Assembly (NCBI GenBank): GCA_905221605.1
Contig: CAJNDS010000865.1
Span: 12,501 to 57,023 of the forward strand
From: Symbiodinium natans
Lineage: Eukaryota; Sar; Dinophyceae; Suessiales; Symbiodiniaceae
Direction of reading: 5' to 3'
Length of the DNA: 44,523 bases
In this document: positions 1 to 12,200 of the stretch, piece after piece
How positions within the stretch are numbered: position 1 is the stretch's first letter
How the letters are laid out: each line of letters begins with the position of its first letter
Notes under the pieces: generated by a model
Seen by the model: only the letters and a program-made list of their open reading frames with translations
Databases searched by the model: none
What the model was told of the DNA's origin: nothing
Made by a program: the position numbers and the translations under genes

Positions 1-160
1 TTATAACTATAATTACAACAGTCATCATAACAATAAAAACAAGACCATAGTAACAAGAACATCAATTTAAAAAGATTTTCTATTTTTGCAAGAACAACAA
101 AAACACTAACAATAACAAACATACAAAAATAAGCAGCTTCGCCACAAAGGGAGGCCGCAG
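1..160. other. AT-rich, A/C-biased intron sequence
   Basis: AACAA/ACAAT-rich, low complexity, no gene. It is SMC3 intron sequence beyond exon 12. A similar stretch lies at 3420-3570. Confidence 0.6.
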
Positions 161-179
161 GCTTGGGGGGGAGCCATGC

Positions 180-230
180 CTTCAGCAGCTCCAGGCGTCG
201 CCGGTCGTCCATCAGAGTCAGCTCGGCCAC
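180..230 (-). CDS. SMC3: SMC3 exon 12 (last one in the window)
   Basis: 51 nt reading VAELTLMDDRRRLELLK, where the SMC3 head passes into its coiled coil. Acceptor GGCAG then G; donor AAG then GC. The gene continues beyond base 1. Confidence 0.92.
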
Positions 231-2798
231 CTGCCACCAAAAAGTCCCCGAAGCTCCCCGAAGCTCCCCGAAGCTCCCAGGGTTTAGGGTTTAGGGTTTA
301 GGGTTTAGGGTTTAGGGCTTAGGGTTTAGGGTTTAGGGTTTAGGGTGTAGGGTTTAGGGTTTAGGGCTTAGGGCTTAGGGTTTAGGATTTAGGGTTTAGG
401 GTTTGGGGTTTAGGGGACATGGTCCCTTAGCATGGGCCCTTAGAAGGGGGACCCTTTATACACCCCGTACAAACCTATACAACCCAAGGGCCCATACTTC
501 AGAACCCTTTAAAGAAGGTAAGGGACCACATGAAGGGCCCATGAAACTACCCTTAGACCCTAAACTCCCCCCAACCCCCCTAAACTCCCTCAACTCCAAA
601 AAACTTAAACCCCCTGAAACCTCTTAAAATCCCCTAGCGAAAACCTAAACCCAAAACCCCAAACCTTCTTGCAGGGAAGAGCAGCTTGGGGCCCAGCACC
701 ATACAACTTCTACATAAGTGGAGCACAAAATACCGAATCCAACCAAGCAATTGAACCCCCATCTTGATAAGCGCATCCCCCCTAAACCCTAAACCCATTG
801 AGGACCCCGCAGGGTTGCTCAGGGAATTCGGGTTTGTGGGATGAAGGTTCAAGACTCAGAGGGCTTGAAAGTTCAGGGGGTCCGGTACAAGTACGGTTCT
901 GGGTTCGGGCCCTCTCAGAGCCTTACACCCTGAACTCTAAGCCCTTCGGCTTGCGCATTGGTTTCCGGGCCCTCCTGGGTAGTTAGGGTTTAGAGACTCT
1001 TGAAGTTAATAAGGGTTTGGGTCCGGGGAAAGTTTCGGGAAATTTCGAAAAGCTTCTGCTTTGACTTTTGAATCATGTCAAGCTACAGGTGCTTAAGGGC
1101 CAACCCTGAACCCTAAACCCTAAACCCTAAATGTTAAACCCTGAGCCCTGAACCCTGAACACTTATAGGAAATGACCTTCCCCTGCTGCACGATGTAGTA
1201 CGGGTTCGACCTCGGGGCTCAGTTGAAGGCTTTGGGTTTGGGGGTTTAGGGTTGGGAGCACAGGGTTTACGGTGCTCAGGGTCTAGGGTTTGGTGTTTAG
1301 GGAGTAGGGCTTAGGGTTTAGGGTTTAGGGTTTGGGGCTTAGGGTTTGGGGCTTAGGGGGCGCTTGTGCCTTGCGGTGTGGGATGCTGGAGGGAAGGGGG
1401 AGTCGTGTTGCACAGCAGGCAGGCTCTGTGGAATGGCCTGAGTCCAAAATTCAATCCGAGCTTCTCACTGCAGGCAGGTTTCGGATTCAGGTGGTTTAGG
1501 GTTTAGGGTTTAGAACCCTAAGCCCTAAACCCGAAGCCTAGGCTTTCGAATTTGGGCGTAGGGCGTCGGGCACTTAAGGTTTCAAGCACCCTGAAACCTA
1601 ATCCTAAAAACCCGAGCACCAGCTACGTAAACCTCCAAACAGGAATAGCTACCCTAAACCCGAGACCCGAAAAACCCACACCCTGAACTCTACACCCCAT
1701 ACCCTAAACCCGAAACCCTATACCCTAAACCCTAAACCCTAAACCCTAAACCCTAAACCCTAAACCCTAAAGGCAGCCCCGTCCCTAAACCTAGTTTTGG
1801 GCTTGGAAGCCCTTGGTCCCGCGACTTGCCGCGTTTGGGGCTAAGGGTCTAGGGTTTAGGGTTTAGGGTTTAGGGTTTAGGGAGTTTAGGGTTTAGGATA
1901 TAGGGTTTAGGGTTTAGGGTTCAGGGTTTCGGGTTCAGAGTTTGCAGGGTTCGCAGGGCTTGCAGGGCTAAGAAGCCTTTTACTCCTGGGCTTGATGTTT
2001 GATTCAACGCTTTAGGCGTCTTGGCAAAAGGGCAACGGCTGCACGGGGATGGTGATGCTGATGACGTATGAGCATGCCTTCGGATTACCATTATGATTCT
2101 GAATACTCTGACTCTTGTTCCTGGAGGTGAGCTTGTGACTTCCTGAAGGGAGGGTTTAGGGGTTTAGGTCTCAAGATCTGTGAGGTTTCAAGGTCCAGGC
2201 GTCGGGAGATCAGTAACTCACAACATGAGCCTTAGGTTGGACTTCAGAGTTGTTCAGAACTCTCTTGCAAGCTTGCAAAACTGAAGAAACTGAAATCAGG
2301 ATCGCCAGACCTTGAACCGCAACACCGCGCGATTGACAGGCCGGGGGGCTTTGTGAATCCGGCACTCTCGAGCAGGTTAAACACCTGTCAAGCACGGGAG
2401 TACTTCTTCGTTCGTGGCTCGGCCCAGCTGTGCATACTCAAAGAGTAGTTACATGGTTTTCTGACCGGGGCTTTGCGGTTCCGAGCTTTACACCTCGGAC
2501 CTCGAACCCTCCACAACTTACAACCCTCTAGTAGCCCTTGAGGGCCCAAACTCGCAACCCTTCTCGCAACCCTAAACCCTAAACCCTAAACCCTAAACCC
2601 TAAACCCTATACCCTAAACCTCTTCTGAGAATTCCCGCCTCGTTCTTCGTCGCGTTCTTGCCATCGAGGGAATAGTCGTCCTGCTCGGCACCAGGATCAA
2701 GGCTTACTTCATAGCTGGTTATAGCTGGTTCCTACCCTTTCCCCCAGTTTGCGCTTCCCTTACTCTTCTGGGCTCGAGGCTTCTTGTTGCTACAATAT

Positions 2799-2841
<43 letters not shown>

Positions 2842-5800
2842 TACTTGGAGGTTCAAGGTACTTATAACCCAACTAGAAGTGTAGTTCGAACCCACTTACA
2901 AGCCCCTTAAGTACTCTAGGTTTTAATTGGGTTAGAAGTACAGTCCTTAAGTACCCTACTTGGGTTATACTTGGGTTATAAGTACAGTCCTTAAGTACCC
3001 TAATTGGGTTATAATTGGGGAATAAGTACAGTTATAAATCCGTGAACCTCCACGTAGGTGCTGGGGAGCGGCTTGGGTGGAACATTGCTGCGGGGCTCGT
3101 GTGATTGGTGTGTCCAGCCTGAGTGTTTTGGTAGTTGCGGGACATTAGTCATGAAGGGAGAGGTCGGAGTAATTACCAATAGTACTCCCTTAGGGCCCCT
3201 GTATAAATATACTGTAATAACCCCCCAAATCCCTATTCTAATATTAGGCGCTTGTTGTCTTGCTTCTGCAAAGCCCCGGTGTGCGCAGACGCCATCGGCC
3301 TGCTCGAATGCAGCTCAGTATGACCCGTTTGTAGGCAAACCGTTGCGGCAGAGCAGGCTTGATCTCGTGAACTACATGTACTAATATATACGTATATACA
3401 TGTATAGAAGATACACATTGTATAGGCCTATAAAAGAACATAATCATCTAGTAATAAAACTCGTAGAAGTAAAAAACACACTAATAGCAATAACAATAAG
3501 AAGAACAAAAAACAAGAAGAAAAAGAAGAAGACCAGTAATGAAAATACTAAATAGTCATAATCAAAACGATATTACCCCTAGGTACCTACCCCCCCCCCC
3601 CTCCCTTAAGAACCCTATAAAAACACCACGACCTGAGCCCTGATTGATATCCTTCTTGACGCCGATTGTACGACCTCAGGGCCAGTGGATTCAGAGTTCC
3701 CGAACATGAGGATATCCTGTTTAGGATTCCTAGAGTAAGGATTGGAGTACTTTGGGTGTTTTAGGGGAACAGGGGAAACAGCCATAGGGATTAAAGGTTG
3801 GGGTGAAGCGTCTGGGGGCTGAGGGTTTCGGAGTTTCGGGTTTGGGGCATTGTGGCTCCAGTGCGTCGGAAGCTGGAGGAAGCCTTCCACTCCTGAGGAA
3901 TCTGAGAATTCCGAGCTGATCCATATCAGCACCTCTCCTTATCAAAACTTTCAAACCGTAAGCCCTAAACCCTAAACTCTTAACCCTTAACCCTTAACCC
4001 TAAAACCCAAACCCCATTCAGACCGCACCCCAAGGCCAGCATTTTATCGAGGCAGAAAACCAATGACAATGTTTGCTATTCTTGTCACACTCATGACTAC
4101 CGCGACGACCACTGTGCTAAAGATTTCCTATTTTGGGGAGCAGGGTTTGGGGTTAGGGGTTAGGGATTAGGGATTCGGGTTTAGGGTTTAGGGTTTAGGG
4201 TTTAGGGTTTAGGGTTTGGGGTTTGGGGTTTGGGGTTTGGGGTTTGGGGTTTGGGGTTTGGGGTTTGGGGTTTGGGGTTTGGGGTTTGGGGTTTGGGGTT
4301 TGGGGTTTGGGGTTTGGGGTTTAGGGCTTGGGAAGAAGGTCGACGGAGTGCCTGGCTGAATCAACAAATCCTTCTTTCGGGTTTAGGGTTTCGGGTTTCG
4401 GGTTTAGGGTTTAGGGTTCAGGGTTTACGGTTTAGGGTTTAGGGTTTAGGGTTTCGGGTTTCGGGTTTCGGGATACCCCCCAATATGATCAAAATATTCT
4501 GAAGAATCCCCAGCAGTAGTGGGAGGACTTGATGGCACAACGCCACAACAGAAGAGAAGAGAGACAACAACAACGAGATCTTCGGCCGAGCTTAAGAGAT
4601 GCGAGATCTTCTTTAGGACGGCCCAAGAATCACTTTGGCCCTGCCGCCGCAAGCAGGCGCCGGGCTGTGAAAATCGTTCTCGCGCCTACGCTGGCCATGA
4701 GGACGGCGAACAACATCTGCAGGGCCACTTCGGGGAGTAGTGGGGCCAGGCCCAAACTTCCAAGGCACCCCCCAAGAAAGCTTCCGGCAGCAAGAGGGCC
4801 AGCAACTGCCAGGGAGATGTTCCCGTTGGCCAGGTTGACGGCGGTGCCGACGACCGCCGGCGGCAGCATTGCAAGTAGGGAGGTTCCGACCACGGCGTGC
4901 TGTGGCAGGGATGTGCTCAGGGCAATGGCTGGCACCGTCAGGGCGCCTCCCCCCACTCCAAACATTCCTGATAGGAATCCTGCCAGGCTTCCCACAACAA
5001 ACATCTTCGCAAACCGCTCGGCGTCAAAAACACCATGCCCCGCGCGGGCTTCCGAACCAGCCAGAATACTCTCACTGCCATCCACGCACGGCGCTTCGAC
5101 GCGCTTCTCCTCCGTGGCTGGCCTGCTCTTGCTGAAATGCGCCTTCAGCGGAATGAGCGGTGAGACCGCCACCTGCAGCATGCCCATGTACAGCTTCAGG
5201 CGGGCAGCGTCGGTGTTGGCCATGAGCTTCGCGCCGGCGCGCGCGAAGATCATGCCCCCCAGCGCAATCGCCAGGGCGACCTCGTAGTCGATCTGCCCAT
5301 GTCGGATGTATCCTAGGATGGCCCCAAAAAGACCCTCTGAAAAAGAGTCCTAAAGATTACCCTCTTAAACCCAATAAGGGAAAAGTCCGAACAAATGGCC
5401 TCTTAACCCCAATAAGGGAAAAATGCCTAATAGTTGCCCTCGTAAACCCAATAAGGGAAAATGGCAACATGTCCCAAGAGCCTACACCCTACGGCCCTAC
5501 ACCCTACACCCTAAGCCCTAAACCCTAAACCCTAAACCCTAAACCCTAAACCTAGTATCCAAAGGCCCCGGAAGACCCTGTCATGAGGACGACTGCAAGG
5601 CTGGAGCCGGTCGCCAGATGCTGGCTGATGCCCACCCAACTGGTCCTGAACTAGGTTGGCCCCTGAATACCCTCTGAAAAGTACTCCTGAATATGATCCT
5701 CTTTAAACCAAGTAAGGAAAACATCGAAAATTATCCCAACAAGGGCCTGCTGTACCTAGTTAACTCTTCTGCTTTTCCAGGTTTGTTCGTTGATTCTCTG

Positions 5801-6174
5801 CGCCACCGTGGCTTCTGGTGTGTGTTTGCTTGCGTCGTAAAAAAATCGGCCAGGGTGCATCATGGGCACTGCAATGAATCCGCCCCCCAACCCAACGAGG
5901 GACCCAAGGCATCCTGCAGTGATGCCGGTGGCGCCCGTGCGCCAGAAGTCTTGCGGCCCGCGTCGGGGTGTCTGCCATACCTGTATGTGTATGACTGCGC
6001 GCATGTAGGTATGTGTGTGTTTTTGTCTGCTTGTTTGTTAGCGTGTGTATGTGAATATATATATGTATACACACTGCTATATTTATGTATGTATATGTAT
6101 CCATATATAGATATGGAGAAAGAAAAAGAGAAAGAGAAAGATAAAGAGAAAGATAAAGAGAAAGAGAAAGAGAA

Positions 6175-6207
<33 letters not shown>

Positions 6208-9200
6208 GATGGAGATAGAGATAGACATAGACATAGCTATAGATATATAGATGTAGGCCCGGATAGCCAGGATAACCTTCACGGGACCTTGGGGGTTATT
6301 TAGGGATATTTAGGAGCTACTTAGGGGCTGTTTAGGGGTTATTTAGGGGTGATTTAGGGGCTACTTAGGTATATAGGGACTATATAAGGTATATGGTCAT
6401 GATACCCTAAACTCCCACCTGGCGGCTCTGCGGAAGATGTGACCGCACGCATCCGGGGAGTCCTGACCTCGCGCCGTAGCCCCCTGCTGCCAGCCGGATC
6501 CGCAGACTTGATGCCAGTCGCAAAGCCATGGCCTAGAACCCCTATTCTGGATAGCAGTAGCCGTGGCACGAATGGTGACAAACGCGGCAATAGTAAGCAT
6601 GGTCATCGCAATCATGAGACTCATAATGACCATAGGAATCATAAGAATCATAGTAATCATAAAGATCATAATAGTCATAATGATCATCACAATCATAATA
6701 AAATAACCATAATCATAATCATCATAATCATCACAATAATCATAATGACAATCACATAACTCGTGGTAACACCTGGAGATCATGGGGGTTGCACCGAGAA
6801 TCGAAAGTGTCGCTGGTGCAACGCAGCGGAAAGCACCGCTCACTCGAGCCCTCTCTCTACCTTAAGCCCTTAGGTTAGGTATGGGGTTTAGGGTTTAGGG
6901 TTTAGGGTTTAGGGTTTAGGGTTTCGGGTTTAGGGTTTAGGGTTTAGGGTTTAGGGGTTAGGGTTTAGGGTTTAGGGTTTAGGGTTTAGGGGTTAGGGTT
7001 TAGGGTTTAGGGTTTAGGGTTTAGGGTTCCGGGTCCACGCGCCCCTCAACCGCAATGCCAACTTTAAGGGCGGCATGCTCCAGAAATCATGGCAAAGGAT
7101 GGTAAGCCAGGTACGGGCTAGGGTGCTTTGAACTTCTTTCCGAGGTCTGTGGTTTAAGCCTTGGACCAACCTTTCACGCCCCCACACGCACACGCGGTAA
7201 ACACCTGAGAAAGCACCCGCCGCTTCGTCGACTAAGTCGGGCGCGGATTCGGACTTCATCCTTATCAATGGGCATTCGGCGATCGGTGTTGTCGAAGACC
7301 TGGCCCAATGTGGCAGAAGCACAGAGCCGAAAAATGCACGGATTAGGGTTCAGAGTTTAAGGTTCCGGGTTTAGGGTCTAAGGTCTGTCTACTTCTCTAG
7401 GTACTCCCAGAGAGACAGACACACAGAAACACAGATACCGAGGTGGAAAGATGACAGAAGCACAGAAACACGCACACAACCCGACACACGCGTTGAAGTG
7501 CCAAAGAACCACTGCGCTCCGGAACCTGTTTTTGCCATCGCTGCTTCGCAGGTCAGCATACAAAATACTTACCTGGATCCTGCCGCCCTTCCATGAGAGC
7601 ATCCAGGCTGCGGATCACGTGTCGACACCGCTCCTGAAAGGACTCTTCTTCTTGCCTTGGATGGGTCTTGTGGCTATAGGGTTCGGAGTTGGGATGTTCC
7701 CCCTTATACTAGTCCTTAATAGGGATTCTAGTAGGGGGGTTACGATAATCCCTGTTAAGGACTGTTAGTATAAGGGGGGAGCATCCCAAGGTCGGAGTTT
7801 GGTGCTTGGGGGTTTCGGCTGCTGAAAGGTCGGTTTGGGGACTGGCTGGGCTTCTCGGCAGTTGCAATCCCATGGCAGACACACGTTTAGGGCGTAGGGT
7901 TCAGGGTTTAGGGTTTAGGATTTAAGGTTTAGGGTTTAGGGTTTAGGGTTTAGGGTTTAGGGTAGGGTGTAGGGTTTAGGGGTTAGGTTTTCGGGGGATC
8001 TACTGTAGCACGGCATCCGCACAGACGAGCTCCAACAAAAACCAAACCAGGGCCCCAAAACGAACTGCCAAGCCACACCCGCTTGTGAAACGTGCTGAGG
8101 AGGGATGCGTAGTGTTCCTCAAGAAGAGGATGCGGGCGGCTGCGGAACCGCACACCGGACTTCTTCTCCTCCTCGACGGTGGAAAGTCCGTCACTGAAGG
8201 TCTTGGAGGGCCCTCTGCTGAGCACCGGCTCACCTCGGCGTTTAGGGGTTTAGGGGTTTAGGGGTTTAGGGGTTTAGGGTTTAAGATTTAAAAAAAATTA
8301 AGGTTTAGGGTTTAGGGCTTAGGGCTTAGGGTTTAGGGTTTAGGGTTTAGGGTTGAGATCATGAACCGTGATCTAAGCCCCTCGGTGGAGGTGCCTGCTT
8401 CGTTTTCCTTGTTGCTGCAAATGCTGTAGAGTGCAGTGTGTCCGACTGCTGACAGGCTGAATGTATCATGCTGCAGAGCAAAAGCTCTAAATGCCTGTCT
8501 GGCTGTTCGCAGGTTCCGAATGCTTCAAACTCAAGCGTTTGTGGTAATTCGCAGGCTCCGGTGGACATGTCGTGCAGTTCCTTAAAGGGAAGCCAACATT
8601 CGAGACTCCAGAATATGGCGCTTCCAAAGTAGGCAGGACATTTCGGACGCTAGAATGTGGCTTCCCCAAACCCGAAACCCTAAAGCCCACATTCTGGACT
8701 CAAAAAATTGGCTACACATACGACGCCCACCACACCAAGACCCAACCAAAGCACATCTCTAACCCTAAACCCTAAACCATAAACCCTAAACCCACCGCCT
8801 CCGCACCCCAAACCCCGAAGCCTTGAACCCTAAACCCCAAACCTCCACACCCGAAGGCCCCCTAAGCCCTAAGCCCTAAGCCCTAAACTCTAAACTCTAA
8901 ACCCAAACCCTAAACCCTAAACCCTAAACCCTAAACTCTAAACCCTAAACCCTAAACCCTAAACCCTAAACCCTAAACCCTAAACCCTAAACCCTAAACC
9001 TTAACCCTACCGGGTCGGAGTCGCGGGGGCCCTCTGTGCCCAGCGTGCTCTTGGAGGCGCCTCGAGGTAGGAAGGGGGGTTAGGGTTTGGGGTTTGGGGT
9101 TTGGGGTTTAGAGTTTAGGGCTTTTTTTGGTTTAGGGTTTAGGGCTTAGGGCTTAGGGTTTAGGGTTTGGTGCTAGTTTGAGGGTTAGGAGGTTTAGGGG

Positions 9201-12200
9201 GTTTACGGGGCTTGGGGGGTTTAGGGGGTTTTAGGGGTTTAGGGTTTAGGCCTCTGGTTTTACCTTTGGAGCGTTTCGAATCTTGTGTGATTGTGTGGCA
9301 CCAACACTCTGTTGAGGCTGCCGGTACCAGAAGCAAACACATCCGATCGGAACAGAGGGCTCTACCTTCCGAACTCGAATCTGTCTAGCATTCCAAGTAT
9401 GGGCCCTCAATTTGGGTCCCTTGTGAAAAAGAGCCCTTACCTTATATACACCGTACATAACAGGGGCCATACTTCGGATCCCCATAAACGAGGGTGGGGG
9501 ACCATACCAAGGACCCCGCGTCCTCCATACAATGGGCAGCGCGTGTGCGGAAGATGCTTCTGCCATTCTTTTGCAAGTTGATTCTCCGGCATTTTGGGTT
9601 TAGGGCTTAGGGCTTAGGGCTTAGGGCTTCGGGCTTAGGGCTTAGGGCTTAGAGCTTAGGGTTTCGGGGTTTCTTTGTGCTGGGCAAGCCTTCGGTCGAC
9701 TTTGCTCTTGCAAGTAGGAGTCCGAGACCTCCAGCCCCCCTAAGCCCTAAACCCTGAACCCTCAACCCTAAACCCTAAACCCTCAACCCTAAAGACCTCA
9801 AAACATCATCGGCGCCCACGGCATGACAGCTAGACCCCTCACATCTCCCTACCCTGGAGACCTGAAATATGCTTAGGGTTTAGGGCTCTAGGGTTTAGGG
9901 TTTAGGATTTAGGATTTAGGGTCTAGGATTTAGGGGTTTTAGGGCTTAGGGTTTCACAAAACTGCGGATTGGATGCCACGGCTGGGTGATGCGCTGGGAG
10001 CCTCGAGAATGGGCCTTGCATTTGGAAACAGACGCATATGGGAAGTTCTCTACATGCTTTTTTCGTTTTCACTTTTTTCCTCTTTTTATTTTTTTGGGGG
10101 GGTCTATAAACGAGACGCAAAGTTGAGCAGAAGAACCGTGCGGAGAAATTGCGTGGCTCAGGGTGATGGTTTGTGGGGGCTCCATCAGTGCAGGGAAGAG
10201 AAGTCGATGGGTTGCAAGGCTTTTATGGTTGTTAAGGCGTTTCGACATGTCAAATGGGACACCTGGTCCTACAGTTCGGAAGAGACAGCCGTTTCTTTTA
10301 TCGTTTTTGAGTCTGTTTGGCTTCCCTAAACCCTAAACCCGAAACCCTAAACCCTAAACCCTAAACCCTGGAGGGGGGCTTGGGGGGGCTCTGAGGAGCG
10401 TTTTGGGGCTCAAGTGTGCTGAGTTGGGTTGGGTCTGCCTGAAGGTTCATGGGTGACATCTACCACATGTAAAGTGATAGCTGCCGCTACAGTATAAGTA
10501 GGTTGTAGCTACAACTAACTTACTTCTATCTTATCTATAAGTTCAGGGGCTAGGGTTTAGGGTTGGTATGTTGTTCACGTGAGGGCCACCCTAAAGCCTA
10601 AGCCCTAAACTCGAAGGGTTTAGGGTCAATTTCGGGTTTGGGGTCTGAGGGCTTGGGGGTTCCGGGGCTGTAGGGTTTGGGAGTTTCGTTCTTTAGGGCT
10701 CCCGACCTAGAAGCCCGTATTGACTCAGTAAGTAGGGTTAGTAAGGGTTACGGGGATTACTGAAGGGTTTCTATTCTGGGGCATACAAAGTAGACTTACT
10801 AAGTCAAAAGGGCTTCCAAGCTAAACCCGAAACCCGAAACCCGAAACCTGGAACCCGAAACCCGAAACCCGAAACCCTATACCCGAAACCCGAAACCCTG
10901 AACCCTGAACCCTAAACCCCAACCTTTTGAACCTACAGCCCAGCGGCGGCGATTCTAAGGCTGCCATCGTAAGCTGCTCTGCCTTGGCCAGCAACCTTTG
11001 CTTGCAGAAACTGCGATCTTAGGGTTTAGGGTTTAGGGTTTAGGGTTTAGGGTTTAGGGTTTAGGGTTTAGGGTTTAAGGGTTTAGGGTTTAGGGTTTAG
11101 GGGTAGTTACGTGGTCCCTTTAGTATGGGCCCTTAACAGGGGACCCAAGTACATACCCCTTATCTACCCTTTAAGGGAGGGTAAGGGACCATATTCAGGG
11201 CCCATGAAACTACCGAGCAACCCAAAAACCCAAACCCCAACCAGTCTGGATTAACAGCTTTAGGACGTACGGTTCTTTATTCGGTACCCGGTACATTGGA
11301 TGAGGGTTGCATGGGATGCTGGCCCTACAAAGGGCAAAAGTGCGCATCAGGGCGAAGTTCCTAGACCCCCAAGGCCCTGAGCTCCTCCTTGACATCAAAC
11401 GCCTGGCGCCTCTCGGGTTAGAGAGTCGAGCGCGACAGGGTGTAGGATGTAGGGTTTCGGGCCTAGGGTGTAGGGCATGCTACATGGGAATCAAGAACTG
11501 AAAAGTGTCGATGGGGGTCAAGAACTGAAAAGTGTCTGCCGTGATTGCTAGGTCTCAGAGGTGTTCAGGCACAGGAGCGTATTGAGCTGTCCTTGCACAT
11601 TCTCGAAGTCCTGGAAGCAGGTTCAGGATTCTCTTGCTAGTTTGTTGTTGGGGGTGGAGCGGGGGTGGGGGTTTAGGCATCTTGCGTTTAGGGTTTTTAG
11701 GGTTTAGGGCTAGGAGAAAATGCTGTTGTTATTCCCTCAGGTTAAGCTCCTGGCATTTTGAAACGTACCCCCTGCCGATTGAAGTCTTTGCCGGTTGGGC
11801 TTGTTTGGAGTAAGCGGTAATGTGCCTAAACCCGAAACCCTAAACCCTAGACCCTAAACCCCATACTTCGCCGGTATTTCCAGTAAGCCTGCCGTAGAAA
11901 AGCTGGGCTTCTGTGAGCAATCTAGAGGACACTAAGTACAAACACAATACTCATAGCTCCAAGTACCCATGTGAAAGATTCGAGGCAACCCGGAAACTCT
12001 GAAACCATTGGCTCCTGGCAAGTAGTCTCCAGAGACCTCGGCTCTCAGACTTGGGCCTTAGGGGGGGGGGGGGGGGGGGGGTGCTCAAGGTTTCGGGTTT
12101 GTGGGTTCGGGTCGAAGGGTTCAGGGAGCCTGTGGGGATCTGACTTCGACTCAGGTAGGTGGGAGGATCTTCGGGTCTTGGGTTGAGGGTTTAGGGTTTA

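Larger units (their letters stand above)
8360..11000. other. Giant-intron stretch with only weak coding signals
   Basis: Holds telomere-like arrays (8762-9005, 9595-9665, 9740-9795, 9875-9950, 10326-10370), the family C and F elements, and unique islands near 8360-8700, 9010-9080, 9670-9740, 9965-10320 and 10925-11015. Short open frames in these islands exist on both strands and could not be given a strand or product. Confidence 0.45.

Noticed and set aside
280-412. True chromosome end
   Set aside because: The array is short, variant-rich and followed by unique sequence, and similar arrays occur in both orientations throughout; no array is terminal.
4230-4442. Open frames made of GFGVWGL or NPKP repeats (many positions)
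   Set aside because: They are translations of TTTGGGG, TTTAGGG or CCCTAAA units.
4529-5287. 252-codon plus-strand open frame
   Set aside because: It is the complement of the TauE/SafE terminal exon, has no recognisable motif, and the minus frame carries the conserved family sequence.
5693-6250. 185-codon plus-strand open frame with a Lys/Glu tail
   Set aside because: It overlaps TauE/SafE exon 1 on the other strand and ends in the purine microsatellite; the composition is that of the repeat.
6397-6843. 148-codon minus-strand open frame rich in Met, Ile, Tyr and Asp
   Set aside because: Most of it is translated ATCATAATC repeat. Only the short MALRLASS island inside another frame looked possibly coding.
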